This document shows, in pieces, positions 34,590-44,170 of a DNA stretch of 64,000 nucleotides. The DNA lies in contig NZ_PNBY01000046.1 of assembly GCF_005886875.1 (NCBI RefSeq), forward strand, positions 46,855-110,854, written 5' to 3'. The translations under genes and the position numbers were made by a program. The notes beneath the pieces were generated by a model. It saw only the letters and a list, made by a program, of their open reading frames with translations, made no database searches and was not told the DNA's origin. Numbering within the stretch: the first letter of the stretch is position 1; every line of letters starts with the position of its first letter. The stretch is from Pseudoalteromonas aurantia. GTDB lineage: Bacteria; Pseudomonadota; Gammaproteobacteria; Enterobacterales; Alteromonadaceae.

Positions 34590-36884
34590 TTATTGAGCAA
34601 AGTCGCTCATGATCACGTGGTAATTGACGCCGCCTGTGCCAAAGCCATTAATGGCGGCATGACGCATTCCCTTAGGGGCTATGTAGGTTTTTTCATCATG
34701 CATTGGGTCGTAGCCTAATTGTGATAACTGTAAATCACTGCGTAATTCACCTCTGATTAAGTTACTTGGGACTTGGCCATGTTCAAAGCTCAGCATCACT
34801 TTAATAACACTGGCTAATCCCGCGACCGCAAAGGTGTGTCCAAACTGCGTTTTTAGTGCACCTAACTTCAAAGTATGTTGCTGCCGCGGGCCATAGACTG
34901 ACGAAATGGCAGCCACTTCGACAGCATCACCAACTGCGGTGCCCGTTCCGTGAGTTTCAACAAATTCAACGTGCGCGGGTTTCACTGGTGTTTGTGAAAA
35001 AGCATGATCCATTGCGTGGATTTGCCCTTCACTATTAGGTGCAATCATTGATTTACTCAGTGTGCTTGAACCAATCGCGTTGAGCTCTGCGAGCACAGAC
35101 CAGTGGTATTTTCTAGCAAATGGGTGTTTTGTGAGGATCACCAATGCACATCCATCACCCGGTGTAAAACCGTCTGCCGACTCACAAAATGTGGCAATAA
35201 CATCGTGGGATAACATTTGTTGGCTAGAGCATAAACTTAGATCATGTAAATTAGCAGGGAGTTCGATCGCCGCGACGATTGCCACATCGATTCGGCCACT
35301 TGAAATGGCATTTTTTGCACAATCAAGTGCCGCAATAGAGCCGGCGCAAGCAGCTTCTATTGCAAGATGCTGACAATCATTGAGTTCAAAATGTGCAGCA
35401 ATCTGATTGCTTAAATTGCTGGCCTGAAAGTCTTCACTGAGCGCATCTTTATTAAATTGCGCTTGCCATTGTTGTAGGCATATGTGAGCAGGGCTACTAC
35501 CTGTTCCTAATATCTCACTACACTGTGAGTAGAGAGCATGTAATTTGGTCGCCAGTAATTTACGACGCTCTATAAATGGCCCTAGATTTGTTGCCGTGAT
35601 CACCATTGATTTGCAGTACTTTGGTAAATTAAGGGTTTGCCACTGTTTAAGTGTATGTGCCAATACTTCTTTGGGCTGTGGTTGTGCAAGTAAATCTAGT
35701 TCATCAGCATTGAGTTTAGCAGTAGCATGGCAATAATAATTGTCATGCTGTGCACCATGGGGATGAAAGAGTGTACCAGCAGCATAGCGGTCATGTTGCA
35801 GGGGAGATATTCCTCCTTTTTGGTCTGTCAAGCCTTGCCAGAAAGCGGACGCACCCAAACGATTTGCTAACCATATCTGTTTGTCACACAGCACCACGGT
35901 GCTTTTTTCTTGATATTCAGTGGTTTTAAACTCACGACTAATCGCAAAGGACATAGCGGTTTGAGTATCAGGGATGTTAGAAAACAATGCTTGGATTTGG
36001 TGGTTGGGTTTTTTTAGCCAGTTATTAAGTACCAGAGCGCCACAGACAATGCCCGTTTCAGGCAATATATTAGCGCGCGGATCCAATTCAATATTATGTG
36101 TATTTAGGGTGGTTTTAAGTTGCTCAGTTAACGATGCTGAGCAAGGATTACATAGCACAAGAGAGTTCGCTCCCTCAGAGCTTGCATGCGCTGGAAGTGC
36201 ATCCCGTTTACATGTTGATACATTAGCAAGATAGCCTTTTGCCTGTGCAATGGGTTGATCACAGCGCTTTAATAGTATGACACTGGCGGCCAAACGCTGT
36301 GTCGACGAATGCTCCGGTGTGTCATTGGCGATGGCAATTAATACTGACTGGGCTTGGTTAGTTGTCAAACTGTCATACGCTAAAGCGATAGCTTGACAGA
36401 AGCTATGATTTCCAGCTTCAATTGCAAACGCTCGACCAGTTAATTTACAGTTTTGCGCTATTCGGGTGGCCATTGTGGTTGCCATTTCACCGACCTTATC
36501 GTGACTACTCGTAAACTGTGTTGGTAGCAATTTGTTAAGCTGCTCAGCTGTTTGTCCACTACTTAGGGTCATTAACTGTCTGAGCATAGCGTTAGCGGTA
36601 ACACGATAATGATTTGCCAATTGGCGATCTGTACCAGCATGAGTGCATAAGATCACATCGGTACGGTCTTGATCTATGGTGCAGCGGTGAGATTCGACTA
36701 AATTGTGACTAAGCTCTAGTAGCGGTAGTTGCATGCGGTTAATCGCATTTCGATAAAGTGGTGGTATCGCAAATTTGGCGTACTGCTTTTGGTCTTCAAG
36801 CACAGCCAATGACCCATCTTTTGGTGATCCAACAAGTTGCGCGCAATCTAATAGTGCAATGGCGGTGGGGGGATACGATGTCAT
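34590..36884 (-). CDS. tamF: TamF: ketosynthase (PigJ-like)
   Basis: A 764-residue protein. The C-terminal half (about 395-764) is a beta-ketoacyl synthase with intact catalytic residues: Cys513 (EAACAGSIAALD), His645 (VETHGTGTAVGD) and His683 (FGHTFAVAG). The N-terminal half is ketosynthase-like but lacks these residues, like the chain-length-factor-like part of PigJ. It accepts the pyrrolyl group from the carrier and condenses it with malonyl units, giving the chain that TamD releases. Adjacent to tamE with no gap. Confidence 0.88.
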   Translation of the reverse strand: MTSYPPTAIALLDCAQLVGSPKDGSLAVLEDQKQYAKFAIPPLYRNAINRMQLPLLELSHNLVESHRCTIDQDRTDVILCTHAGTDRQLANHYRVTANAMLRQLMTLSSGQTAEQLNKLLPTQFTSSHDKVGEMATTMATRIAQNCKLTGRAFAIEAGNHSFCQAIALAYDSLTTNQAQSVLIAIANDTPEHSSTQRLAASVILLKRCDQPIAQAKGYLANVSTCKRDALPAHASSEGANSLVLCNPCSASLTEQLKTTLNTHNIELDPRANILPETGIVCGALVLNNWLKKPNHQIQALFSNIPDTQTAMSFAISREFKTTEYQEKSTVVLCDKQIWLANRLGASAFWQGLTDQKGGISPLQHDRYAAGTLFHPHGAQHDNYYCHATAKLNADELDLLAQPQPKEVLAHTLKQWQTLNLPKYCKSMVITATNLGPFIERRKLLATKLHALYSQCSEILGTGSSPAHICLQQWQAQFNKDALSEDFQASNLSNQIAAHFELNDCQHLAIEAACAGSIAALDCAKNAISSGRIDVAIVAAIELPANLHDLSLCSSQQMLSHDVIATFCESADGFTPGDGCALVILTKHPFARKYHWSVLAELNAIGSSTLSKSMIAPNSEGQIHAMDHAFSQTPVKPAHVEFVETHGTGTAVGDAVEVAAISSVYGPRQQHTLKLGALKTQFGHTFAVAGLASVIKVMLSFEHGQVPSNLIRGELRSDLQLSQLGYDPMHDEKTYIAPKGMRHAAINGFGTGGVNYHVIMSDFAQ

Positions 36885-38414
36885 CTAATTGTCTACCTTT
36901 GCAATTTCTGGGTAATCTATTTTGCCGTTAGCATTTTTAGGTAATTGTGCCAACGCTTTAAATTTATGTGGGATCATGTACACCGGAAGATGCTCAGCAC
37001 AGTATGCTTTGAGTGCCAAAGAGCTTGGCTTATTTTCACTGTCTTGAGGTGAGTAGGTCACTATAATCTTGGTTGACTGAGCACAAAAGTGAACGGCGAC
37101 TTCCTTAATATCTGGGTGTTGAATGAGTTTTGCTTCAATCTCTGCGAGCTCGATACGATAGCCTGCGGCTTTTATCATACGGTCTCTACGGCCCAGAAAA
37201 TAATAAACGCCGTTCGAAAATTGCACTATGTCGCCCGTGTGGTGTATGTGTTGCTGGTGGCTAGTTTGTTGCTGCGCATCATGGCAATACCCTTTAGTGA
37301 CGCAGCTCCCTTTCACAATCAACTCTCCACTGGCCCCTTCAAGTAGAGTGACTTGCTGGTGATTTTCATCCACCATCCAAACCTGAGCATCGCCAATCGC
37401 AGAACCAATCGGGAGTGGCGCATCACTTATAATATCCTTATCTGTTACTTGATAAGCCAAGCAGACATTTGTTTCAGTCGGGCCGTAAAAATTATAAAAA
37501 GTACAATTTTTGATACTACTTGCCAGTGCTTGAAGGCAAGGTTTTGGCATTATTTCCCCAGCAAAAATAACGTGCGTTAGGCTCAATGGGGCAGCTTGCT
37601 CCCATAAACCAATCCGGTTCATCAGGCTCAGTAGTGACGGTACCGTGTACATAATGCTGATTTTTTGCTCTTTTAGGATTGTGGCTAAATTAAGTGGTTG
37701 TTTAGCCGCATCATCCTTTGCAACATATAAACTGCCGCCCACACTCAGACTTGAAAATAAATCGAAGGTACTAATGTCAAAGTTAAAGCTGGCAATATTT
37801 AAAAAACGGTCTTGTTTGCTCAGCGATAGCGACTGCGTGCTCCAATCTATAAAGTGCTGCAGGTTATTGAGTGACAATTGCACACCTTTAGGTCTCCCAG
37901 TTGAACCAGAGGTAAATAAAATGGCGGCGAGATCATTTTTTTTACTGTGTGAGATAGGTGCACAATGGAGGGTATTAATATGTTCTGGCCATACAAACTG
38001 CGTGAGTTCTAAAGTCGTCTCATAGGTATCGACCAAAGTTATCAGTTTGATGTGGGGAAATACCTGCAATACAGCCTGTGCTTGTTGTAGATGCGCGATA
38101 TCAACCAATAAGGTATCTACCTTCCCATCAGCCAGTATTAATTCCACTCTGTTCGTGGGTTGTTTTGCATCAATAGGTATATATGCTGAGTCCGCGCTTA
38201 ATACGGCGAGTATACTCAGCACATAATGATTATTTTTGTCTAACCAAATGGCGGTTCGGCTAGCAGGCGCTAGCACAGTTGCCAAGGCGCTCACATAGTT
38301 TACGGCTTGTTGGTAACTACACACTGGTTCAGCCAATAAAAATGGCTGCTCTGGTTGGGATTGAGCCCAATGAAATAGCGCCTTATGTAGCGCTGTTGGC
38401 AACGTGTTATTCAT
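36885..38414 (-). CDS. tamE: TamE: L-prolyl-AMP ligase (PigI-like)
   Basis: A 509-residue adenylation enzyme of the ANL superfamily with the core motifs LFTSGSTGRPKGVQLS (A3), NFYGPTETNVCLAYQ (A5), YHTGD-like HHTGDIVQF (A7) and GRRDRMIKAAGYRIELAEIE (A8), and NANGKIDYPEIA at the C terminus (A10 lysine). Length fits a stand-alone domain. By analogy with PigI/RedM it activates L-proline and loads the carrier TamB. Nine nt after tamD. Confidence 0.88.
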   Translation of the reverse strand: MNNTLPTALHKALFHWAQSQPEQPFLLAEPVCSYQQAVNYVSALATVLAPASRTAIWLDKNNHYVLSILAVLSADSAYIPIDAKQPTNRVELILADGKVDTLLVDIAHLQQAQAVLQVFPHIKLITLVDTYETTLELTQFVWPEHINTLHCAPISHSKKNDLAAILFTSGSTGRPKGVQLSLNNLQHFIDWSTQSLSLSKQDRFLNIASFNFDISTFDLFSSLSVGGSLYVAKDDAAKQPLNLATILKEQKISIMYTVPSLLSLMNRIGLWEQAAPLSLTHVIFAGEIMPKPCLQALASSIKNCTFYNFYGPTETNVCLAYQVTDKDIISDAPLPIGSAIGDAQVWMVDENHQQVTLLEGASGELIVKGSCVTKGYCHDAQQQTSHQQHIHHTGDIVQFSNGVYYFLGRRDRMIKAAGYRIELAEIEAKLIQHPDIKEVAVHFCAQSTKIIVTYSPQDSENKPSSLALKAYCAEHLPVYMIPHKFKALAQLPKNANGKIDYPEIAKVDN

Positions 38415-38423
38415 GGCTGTTCC

Positions 38424-40043
38424 TTAGCGACTAAAACCGGGTAAACCCACTTCTTTTGCGGCTTTAAGTAGTATTTCTATTGCTTGGTCTAAATCCTCTT
38501 TGGTATGTTGCGATAGCACACTGATCCGCAGCCTTGCATCACCAACTGCGACACCTGGAAAGACCACTGTTTGACAAAACATACCGAGCTGTCGAACGTG
38601 ATGGCCAAGCTCCATCGTGCGCGTTTCATCACCAATCACAATAGGAATGATGGCACTTTCACTGTCACCGGTATCAAAACCACATTCACGCAGCGCACTG
38701 TGAAGGTAATTCACGTTGCTCCAGAGTTTTTCTAATCGCTGTGGCTCTTTTTCCATTATATCGATGCACTGGATCAAGCCCGCTGCTACGTGTGCAGGGA
38801 TTGTTGCCGCAAATACATATGAATTGGCGTAAAAACGTAAGTAGTCGATGACTTCTTTATCGCCACAGACAAAGCCGCCCATGCCTGCTAGCGTCTTACT
38901 CATGGTGCCAAGTTCTAAGTCAACTTCATGCTTTAAGTTAAAGTGTTCCGCGGTGCCAGATCCTGTCGCGCCTAAAATACCCGTTGAATGCGCATCATCA
39001 ATGAGTATACGCGCTTGGTATTTACGCGCTAAACGCACCATTTCAGGGAGTTTGACAATGTTGCCATGCATACTGAATACACCGTCCGCGACGATGAGTT
39101 TACCGCCATCAGTATCACTACAATTTTTGAGTACTTCTTCTAATGAGGCCATGTCATTGTGTTTGTAAATACGCTTTTTGGCACCGGAGAGTTTACATCC
39201 ATCTTGAATACTCATATGGTTGTAAACATCGGTGATAATGGTGTCTTTAGGGCCCATTAGCGCAGAGATGGTACCTAAATTTGCAGAGTAACCAGACGGA
39301 AAAACAATACAGGCTTCACGGCCCTTAAAGCGTGCTAGGCGTTCCTCAAGTTCAAGGTGTAAGTGGTTGGTGCCGCCAATCAACCGACATCCTGTGTTTG
39401 TTGCGCCATATTGTTTAACCGCATCACTAATTGCATTAATCACACGTGGCTCGTTGGCCAAGCCTAAGTAGTTATTAGAGGCAAACATTAAGAATTCGCG
39501 TTCTTTATTTTGGTATGCATCAAAAATAGTGGCGCGATTTTCACACTTTGAACTCAATGGCATGCCATACCAGAAGTTACCAGTTCGCTCTTGTGACTCA
39601 TAAAAATCGTTAAACTTTCTCACTTTACTGAATAAGTCTGGGCTGCCATCAGCGACAAAGTCACGCATTGTTTGGTGTGTTGACTGAAACGTTGCGTCAT
39701 CCATAGAAGGGGCTTGAGGTGTTGCTTGAACAGTATGCTCAACACCCAGATTAGCGAGTTTTTGTTGACCTTTTTCAGTAACAACCACATTTGCACAACG
39801 TGTAATTAAGTCTTGTATTGTATTGAAGCTCGCTGTATTAAGCTTGGTGTCAAAAGCAAAGAGCTGTTGAAGTTCATCTACAATACTGGCTAATATGATT
39901 GAATCAATACCTAAGCCTTCTTCCATCGCTTGGTCCAGACGTAAATCGGATTCTGAATAGCATGTTTGTTCTTTTACGATGTCTAAAACAAGCGGCTGAA
40001 CATCAGCCGCTGATAATGTGTTGTGTGTCATAGTTAAATCCAT
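38424..40043 (-). CDS. tamD: TamD: carrier protein fused to alpha-oxoamine synthase (PigH-like)
   Basis: A 539-residue protein. Residues about 10-80 are an acyl carrier domain with the attachment serine Ser48 (LGIDSIILA). Residues about 150-535 are a PLP-dependent alpha-oxoamine synthase: NNYLGLANEPRV, FPSGYSANLG, DDAHSTGILG and the PLP lysine Lys383 (TMSKTLAGMGG). It condenses the acyl chain with a serine-derived unit to form the hydroxymethyl-bipyrrole skeleton. PigH carries two tandem carrier domains; only one is visible here. The ATG at 40043 is 5 nt after tamC; a second ATG at 40031 is nearly as good. Confidence 0.87.
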   Translation of the reverse strand: MDLTMTHNTLSAADVQPLVLDIVKEQTCYSESDLRLDQAMEEGLGIDSIILASIVDELQQLFAFDTKLNTASFNTIQDLITRCANVVVTEKGQQKLANLGVEHTVQATPQAPSMDDATFQSTHQTMRDFVADGSPDLFSKVRKFNDFYESQERTGNFWYGMPLSSKCENRATIFDAYQNKEREFLMFASNNYLGLANEPRVINAISDAVKQYGATNTGCRLIGGTNHLHLELEERLARFKGREACIVFPSGYSANLGTISALMGPKDTIITDVYNHMSIQDGCKLSGAKKRIYKHNDMASLEEVLKNCSDTDGGKLIVADGVFSMHGNIVKLPEMVRLARKYQARILIDDAHSTGILGATGSGTAEHFNLKHEVDLELGTMSKTLAGMGGFVCGDKEVIDYLRFYANSYVFAATIPAHVAAGLIQCIDIMEKEPQRLEKLWSNVNYLHSALRECGFDTGDSESAIIPIVIGDETRTMELGHHVRQLGMFCQTVVFPGVAVGDARLRISVLSQHTKEDLDQAIEILLKAAKEVGLPGFSR

Positions 40044-40048
40044 TTACT

Positions 40049-41167
40049 CTAGTTAATTTCTTCAATACCAATGATTTGTTCGAGTGACGGCGCCTCGATA
40101 TCAGCTTGCGGCTTGGTTTGTAGCCGTGCTTTTAGTGCTTTTTCTTCATTTGCTTCGCGAATAAGTTTCTCTCTAAAGCGAATATAATGTGCATTTACTT
40201 TATCAAGCGGGATCAAACGATTGGCTTTTGGACTAGATACTTTAGGGTTTTGATATGAAATAACCGCCATATCTTTATCTTGTTGTACAAATCGTTCGAT
40301 ACGGCACATATACCAAGGGCGAACAGGGCGCCAGAATGGAATAGGTAATGGTTTAATCAACGGCAATAATAAATCACGTTTTGGTTCTTGATAACATACA
40401 CAGACCCAGCATGTATTGTCGTCGATAGGCGTTGGTATAAACATCACATCGAATACATCGCTTCGGATCAAAACAAGGTTCGGCATTTGTACATCAATGC
40501 CAAATTTCCAGCCGCGTGTCCAAGGTTTACGAGCAACTAAGGTTTCTTCTGCTGTGCGCTCATCATCTGGGCGCAATACAAAATCACTGGTAATTAAAGT
40601 GCCGTCGACTTTACATTCGAAGTTGTCGACCTTGCCGCCTTTGGGATCCCAAATATTAATGGCAGAGCCTTTATGTACAAATGGAATATGATAAATTTCA
40701 CATACACTTTCTACATAGCGAGTATAGTTAATTGGCGCATCCCAGCCGTAAAATGAGTAGTAACCTTTGTACTCTTTAAACTGTTTGAACATCGGCACTT
40801 CAGGGTAGTCACTTTCAGGCATTAAATCGCCATACCAAAACCAAATGAGGCCAAACTCTTCTTTTACTTTATAAGTTTTGACACACATGCCTTTAGGCAC
40901 ATCACCATTTTTCCCTAGTACAGGCATGTGAACGCAGTCACCTTTTTGGTCAAACTGAAAACCGTGGTAAGGGCAAGCTATAATATCACCGTGTTGTTTT
41001 CCACGGCTTAGCATTACGCCTTTATGCGGACATTTATCATCCATACAGACAAGTTCGCCTTTGGTATCGCGGTACAGTACCAGTAACTTGTTGAGACGTT
41101 TAATGCCGATAGGTTTCTTTTTTACGTCTTGGATCCTTGAAATTGCATACCATTGATTAGGGATCAT
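40049..41167 (-). CDS. tamC: TamC: Rieske non-haem iron oxygenase
   Basis: A 372-residue protein with an N-terminal Rieske domain: Cys46-x-His48 (CPHKG) and Cys65-x2-His68 (CPYHG). The mononuclear iron site is in a C-terminal catalytic domain, with His160 and His165 in EIYHIPFVH. Hydrophobic segments near 280-300 (LLPLIKPLPIPFW) suggest membrane contact. Related Rieske enzymes in Streptomyces prodiginine clusters (RedG, McpG) cyclise the tail, but for tambjamines no step obviously needs it. Overlaps tamB by 4 nt. Its exact role is open. Confidence 0.8.
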   Translation of the reverse strand: MIPNQWYAISRIQDVKKKPIGIKRLNKLLVLYRDTKGELVCMDDKCPHKGVMLSRGKQHGDIIACPYHGFQFDQKGDCVHMPVLGKNGDVPKGMCVKTYKVKEEFGLIWFWYGDLMPESDYPEVPMFKQFKEYKGYYSFYGWDAPINYTRYVESVCEIYHIPFVHKGSAINIWDPKGGKVDNFECKVDGTLITSDFVLRPDDERTAEETLVARKPWTRGWKFGIDVQMPNLVLIRSDVFDVMFIPTPIDDNTCWVCVCYQEPKRDLLLPLIKPLPIPFWRPVRPWYMCRIERFVQQDKDMAVISYQNPKVSSPKANRLIPLDKVNAHYIRFREKLIREANEEKALKARLQTKPQADIEAPSLEQIIGIEEIN

Positions 41168-41436
41168 AGTGTGGCCTCCTTATTGCTGTGATGTTCAATA
41201 ACCTTGCTTAGCACTTCGACGGAAGCAAAGTTGTCTGGGTGAATATCGATAACAGGTAATCGCAATGAAAACTCTCGATGGATAAAATCAACAACATCAA
41301 AAATAGATGCAGAGTCCAGAATATTGAGTTTTATTATTGGCGTATCTGGTGCCACTTGTTCATCATCCTCAAGGTAACTAGATGCGATAAACTGGCATAA
41401 TTTGGCCGACACAGTGTCAACTGAAAGATTTAGCAT
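41164..41436 (-). CDS. tamB: TamB: peptidyl carrier protein (PigG-like)
   Basis: A 90-residue stand-alone carrier protein with the phosphopantetheine serine Ser42 in LNILDSASIFDVV, between acidic helices. It would carry the prolyl and then pyrrolyl group between TamE, TamG and TamF, as PigG does. Overlaps tamA by 7 nt and tamC by 4 nt. Confidence 0.88.
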   Translation of the reverse strand: MLNLSVDTVSAKLCQFIASSYLEDDEQVAPDTPIIKLNILDSASIFDVVDFIHREFSLRLPVIDIHPDNFASVEVLSKVIEHHSNKEATL

Positions 41437-43511
41437 GTTGAATCTAACTCCGTTTGTGGGTTTTTATTTGCTACTTGGGTAATTTGTTCTGCCAGTAAGG
41501 TCGGAGTATTAGAGCTATAAAGCACATCTGGTGCGAGATAAACGCCAGTTTGCTGTTCTAATCTAAAGAGGATCTCCATGGCTAACACTGAATCAAGCCC
41601 CACGTTTGCCAATGAATCTTGTGCAGAGATTTGTGCGCTGGGTACCCCTGTTAATTCGGTGACTTGGTATACCAACCATTGTTGAACACTGGTTGTGTCT
41701 TGTAGGTTCAGCACATGGGTTGAGGCATTATCATTGGTGTCGTTTTTCTGTTGATATTGTGCCTTAAAGTGAAAATAAGTTTGCAGTTGCGCTTGCTCAA
41801 ATGCCTGTTTAATAGCAACACGTTGCAGCTTACCTGATGAGGTTATTTTGATGGTTTTTCGAGGTAAAAAGAGTACCTGATCTGCTTTGATGCCAAATCG
41901 CTCAATGAGGCGAGCATTTAACGTAACCGTTAATTCTTCAAAATTGCTGACATTACGTGGTACTTCAATTGCCATCACAAGTTGCTCACGCTGCTCCTTT
42001 ACAACTGAAAAAGCGGCACTGCGGCAGTTTTTTAACTCAGGGAAGGCCAAAGATGCTTCATATTCTAAATCTTGAGGGTAGAAATTAGCACCTCGTAATA
42101 TGATCACCTCTTTCAAGCGGCCAGTGATATACAGCTCATCATTATCGTAAAAACCAAGGTCGCCAGTACGGTGATATGTTTCTGCATAATTACCTAGCTG
42201 CAAACCAAAATTTGCAACGGTGCGTGGCTCATCTTGCCAATACCCCGGGCTAATACTGCTGCCTTGTAGCCAAACTTCACCGACTTGACCCATAGCGACT
42301 TCAGTGTGTGTTACAGGGTCAACTATTTTTGCGTTCAGTGAGTGATGTACAACACCGCTACTAACTAGCCATTGACTGTGTTTTGCTTCTGGCGAGACTT
42401 GTTTTACAACGCCGCGTTTTAATAGCGGTTCGTCAATACATAATTGTTGATACGGTTCGCCGTGCGGTTTACCACTGACCATAAGTGTGGCTTCGGCCAT
42501 GCCATAACAGGGCAGAAAGGCATTCGTCTTTAGCCCACACTGTGAGAATTTCTCAAAAAAATGCGTGATTGTTTGGGCGTTAATTGGTTCGGCACCACAA
42601 AATAGGTTTTCAAGAGAAGATAAATCGAGTTCATCTAATCGTGTTGGACGAATATTTTTAACCGCTAAGTCAAAGGCAAAGTTAGGCGCGCCTGTGGTGG
42701 TTGCTTTAAAATCGGTAACGGCTTTTAGCCAAGTGTATTGGCTACGTAAGAATATGTCTGTTGGCATTAATAAGGTTGGGTAACCAGTGTAAACGCCTTG
42801 CATTACACCACCAACAAGGCCCATATCGTGATGGGGTGGCAGCCATAACATCATGCGTGTGGTGTTTTCTTTATGGCCAAAGCTTTGTCTGATCAGCTCT
42901 GAGTTTTCTAGGGTATTTTGGTTGGTAATGATCACACCTTTAGGCTTACCGGTTGTCCCTGAACTGTATTGAAGTAACGCAATGTCTGAGTTTTTTGTCT
43001 TAAATTCATGTAATTGTGGTGCATCTATAGTGGCGCAATCATCAATAAGTAGCCAGCGAACCTCTTTGTCAACCAGCTGCTCTTGCAGTAGTGGTTGAAT
43101 CGCTTTAGTGGTGATCACAATCGGGTTACCTAAATCTGTCATTGCATATTCAAGACGTTCGACTTGTAATTGATTTTTTGGCGGGAATGATGGCACGGCA
43201 ATAACTCGCGCCGCCATACAACCATAAAATGCCGTCACAAAATCGACACCTTGCGGCAATACAATGAGTGCCTGATCCTGTGGATCTTGAGGGCCCAGCG
43301 ATATATTTATTAACTGTTTAGCAACTTGGCTAACCGCTGTTGCTAAAGCTTTATAGCTGTAACTGGTTGGCGACTCGTCTTTGTCGACTATGAACTGAAA
43401 AGCTTCTTGTTCTGGTTTGTTAATCGCATCTGATGCGAGTAAGTCTATTAAGCTATCTGCTTCACACTGTAAGAGATCTCTTTTTGGGAAAAGAGGGTTG
43501 GAGGTTCCCAT
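41430..43511 (-). CDS. tamA: TamA: fatty acyl-AMP ligase with C-terminal carrier domain
   Basis: A 693-residue didomain protein. Residues 1-590 are an ANL-superfamily fatty acyl-AMP ligase: LLQYSSGTTGKPKGV (A3), LPCYGMAEATL (A5), YHRTGDLGFYD (A7), GRLKEVIILRGANFYPQDLE (A8) and KTIKITSSGKLQR (A10). Residues about 610-680 are an acyl carrier domain with Ser641 (VGLDSVLAME). It activates a fatty acid, C12 in the P. tunicata pathway, and loads its own carrier for TamT and TamH. First gene of the operon. The ATG at 43511 has AAGGA 10 nt upstream; a closer ATG is followed at once by TAG. Confidence 0.9.
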   Translation of the reverse strand: MGTSNPLFPKRDLLQCEADSLIDLLASDAINKPEQEAFQFIVDKDESPTSYSYKALATAVSQVAKQLINISLGPQDPQDQALIVLPQGVDFVTAFYGCMAARVIAVPSFPPKNQLQVERLEYAMTDLGNPIVITTKAIQPLLQEQLVDKEVRWLLIDDCATIDAPQLHEFKTKNSDIALLQYSSGTTGKPKGVIITNQNTLENSELIRQSFGHKENTTRMMLWLPPHHDMGLVGGVMQGVYTGYPTLLMPTDIFLRSQYTWLKAVTDFKATTTGAPNFAFDLAVKNIRPTRLDELDLSSLENLFCGAEPINAQTITHFFEKFSQCGLKTNAFLPCYGMAEATLMVSGKPHGEPYQQLCIDEPLLKRGVVKQVSPEAKHSQWLVSSGVVHHSLNAKIVDPVTHTEVAMGQVGEVWLQGSSISPGYWQDEPRTVANFGLQLGNYAETYHRTGDLGFYDNDELYITGRLKEVIILRGANFYPQDLEYEASLAFPELKNCRSAAFSVVKEQREQLVMAIEVPRNVSNFEELTVTLNARLIERFGIKADQVLFLPRKTIKITSSGKLQRVAIKQAFEQAQLQTYFHFKAQYQQKNDTNDNASTHVLNLQDTTSVQQWLVYQVTELTGVPSAQISAQDSLANVGLDSVLAMEILFRLEQQTGVYLAPDVLYSSNTPTLLAEQITQVANKNPQTELDSTC

Positions 43512-44027
43512 TCTACATAATCCTTTTGGTTTTTCTTATTTACATAATCCCTCACGATTGTGAAGAAAACGCGTAGTTAGATTAACTTTTAATTAAATCC
43601 TACATTAAAAAATTAACAAATAATACACACTAATGCACCTTAATCTGTGTGGTTTGTTGTTTTTTTGGCAACGTAAATATTAATAAATATCAATTGCAAA
43701 CCTATTTCGGGTACTTTTTGTTCGTTTCACTTATTTAATTCAACAACAAATCTATTAATTTCAATGGCTTGTTTTTTTATCTTGTTTTTATAAATTACGA
43801 AGAGGGAGGAGGGCTTAAAAATGAAGTTTTTTCTGTGATTACTCTAGTTTATAGATAGTAATACTAATTGGTTATAATTTGTTCATTTTGTGTATTGGTG
43901 ATGAGAGTTGCTTTGATAAGTACAATATGAATCTAGCGTGAGTTTTGAATGACACTACATAAATTGCGGATCTATGTCTGTTTAATCTGTGCTTGATAAG
44001 TTTGGTGATTTAAGCGTGTAGAGCATG
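43512..44027. promoter_or_regulatory. AT-rich divergent promoter region upstream of tamA
   Basis: A very AT-rich stretch between the tam operon and the divergent efflux operon. It must hold the tam promoter, since no gene lies in it. A 10-bp direct repeat, GGATTATGTA on the minus strand, occurs twice within about 40 nt of the tamA start (in 43512-43555). No clear -35/-10 pair could be singled out. Confidence 0.5.
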
Positions 44028-44062
44028 TGTCCATTGCGGACATATTTAAGTGTCCGCGGACA
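44028..44062. promoter_or_regulatory. Two TGTCC-GGACA palindromes (probable regulator sites)
   Basis: TGTCC-N5-GGACA lies at 44028-44042 and TGTCC-GC-GGACA, a perfect 12-bp palindrome, at 44051-44062. Their centres are about 21 bp apart, two helical turns, as expected for two dimers bound on one face. They lie about 110-140 nt upstream of the mini-ORF and MFP genes, a distance typical of enhancer sites for sigma-54 activators. The activator encoded in the same operon (48935-50275) is the likely ligand. Confidence 0.6.
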
Positions 44063-44115
44063 GTTTTAATCGTTAATGATTTCATTTTAATTTCTATTAA
44101 TCAATGCTTTAACTT

Positions 44116-44133
44116 TTGGCATGATAATCGAAT
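44116..44133 (+). promoter_or_regulatory. Weak sigma-54-like promoter candidate
   Basis: TTGGCATG fits the -24 element well. The -12 element at the required spacing reads TCGA instead of TTGC, so half the core is lost. Position fits, downstream of the palindromes and about 40 nt before the first gene. Kept only as a candidate. Confidence 0.25.
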
Positions 44134-44170
44134 AGTACAAGGAAAATAAGATAATATAAAAGAGTACACT

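Noticed and set aside
44116..44133. Full sigma-54 promoter before the efflux operon
   Set aside because: The -24 half fits but the -12 half lacks GC, so it is listed only as a weak candidate.
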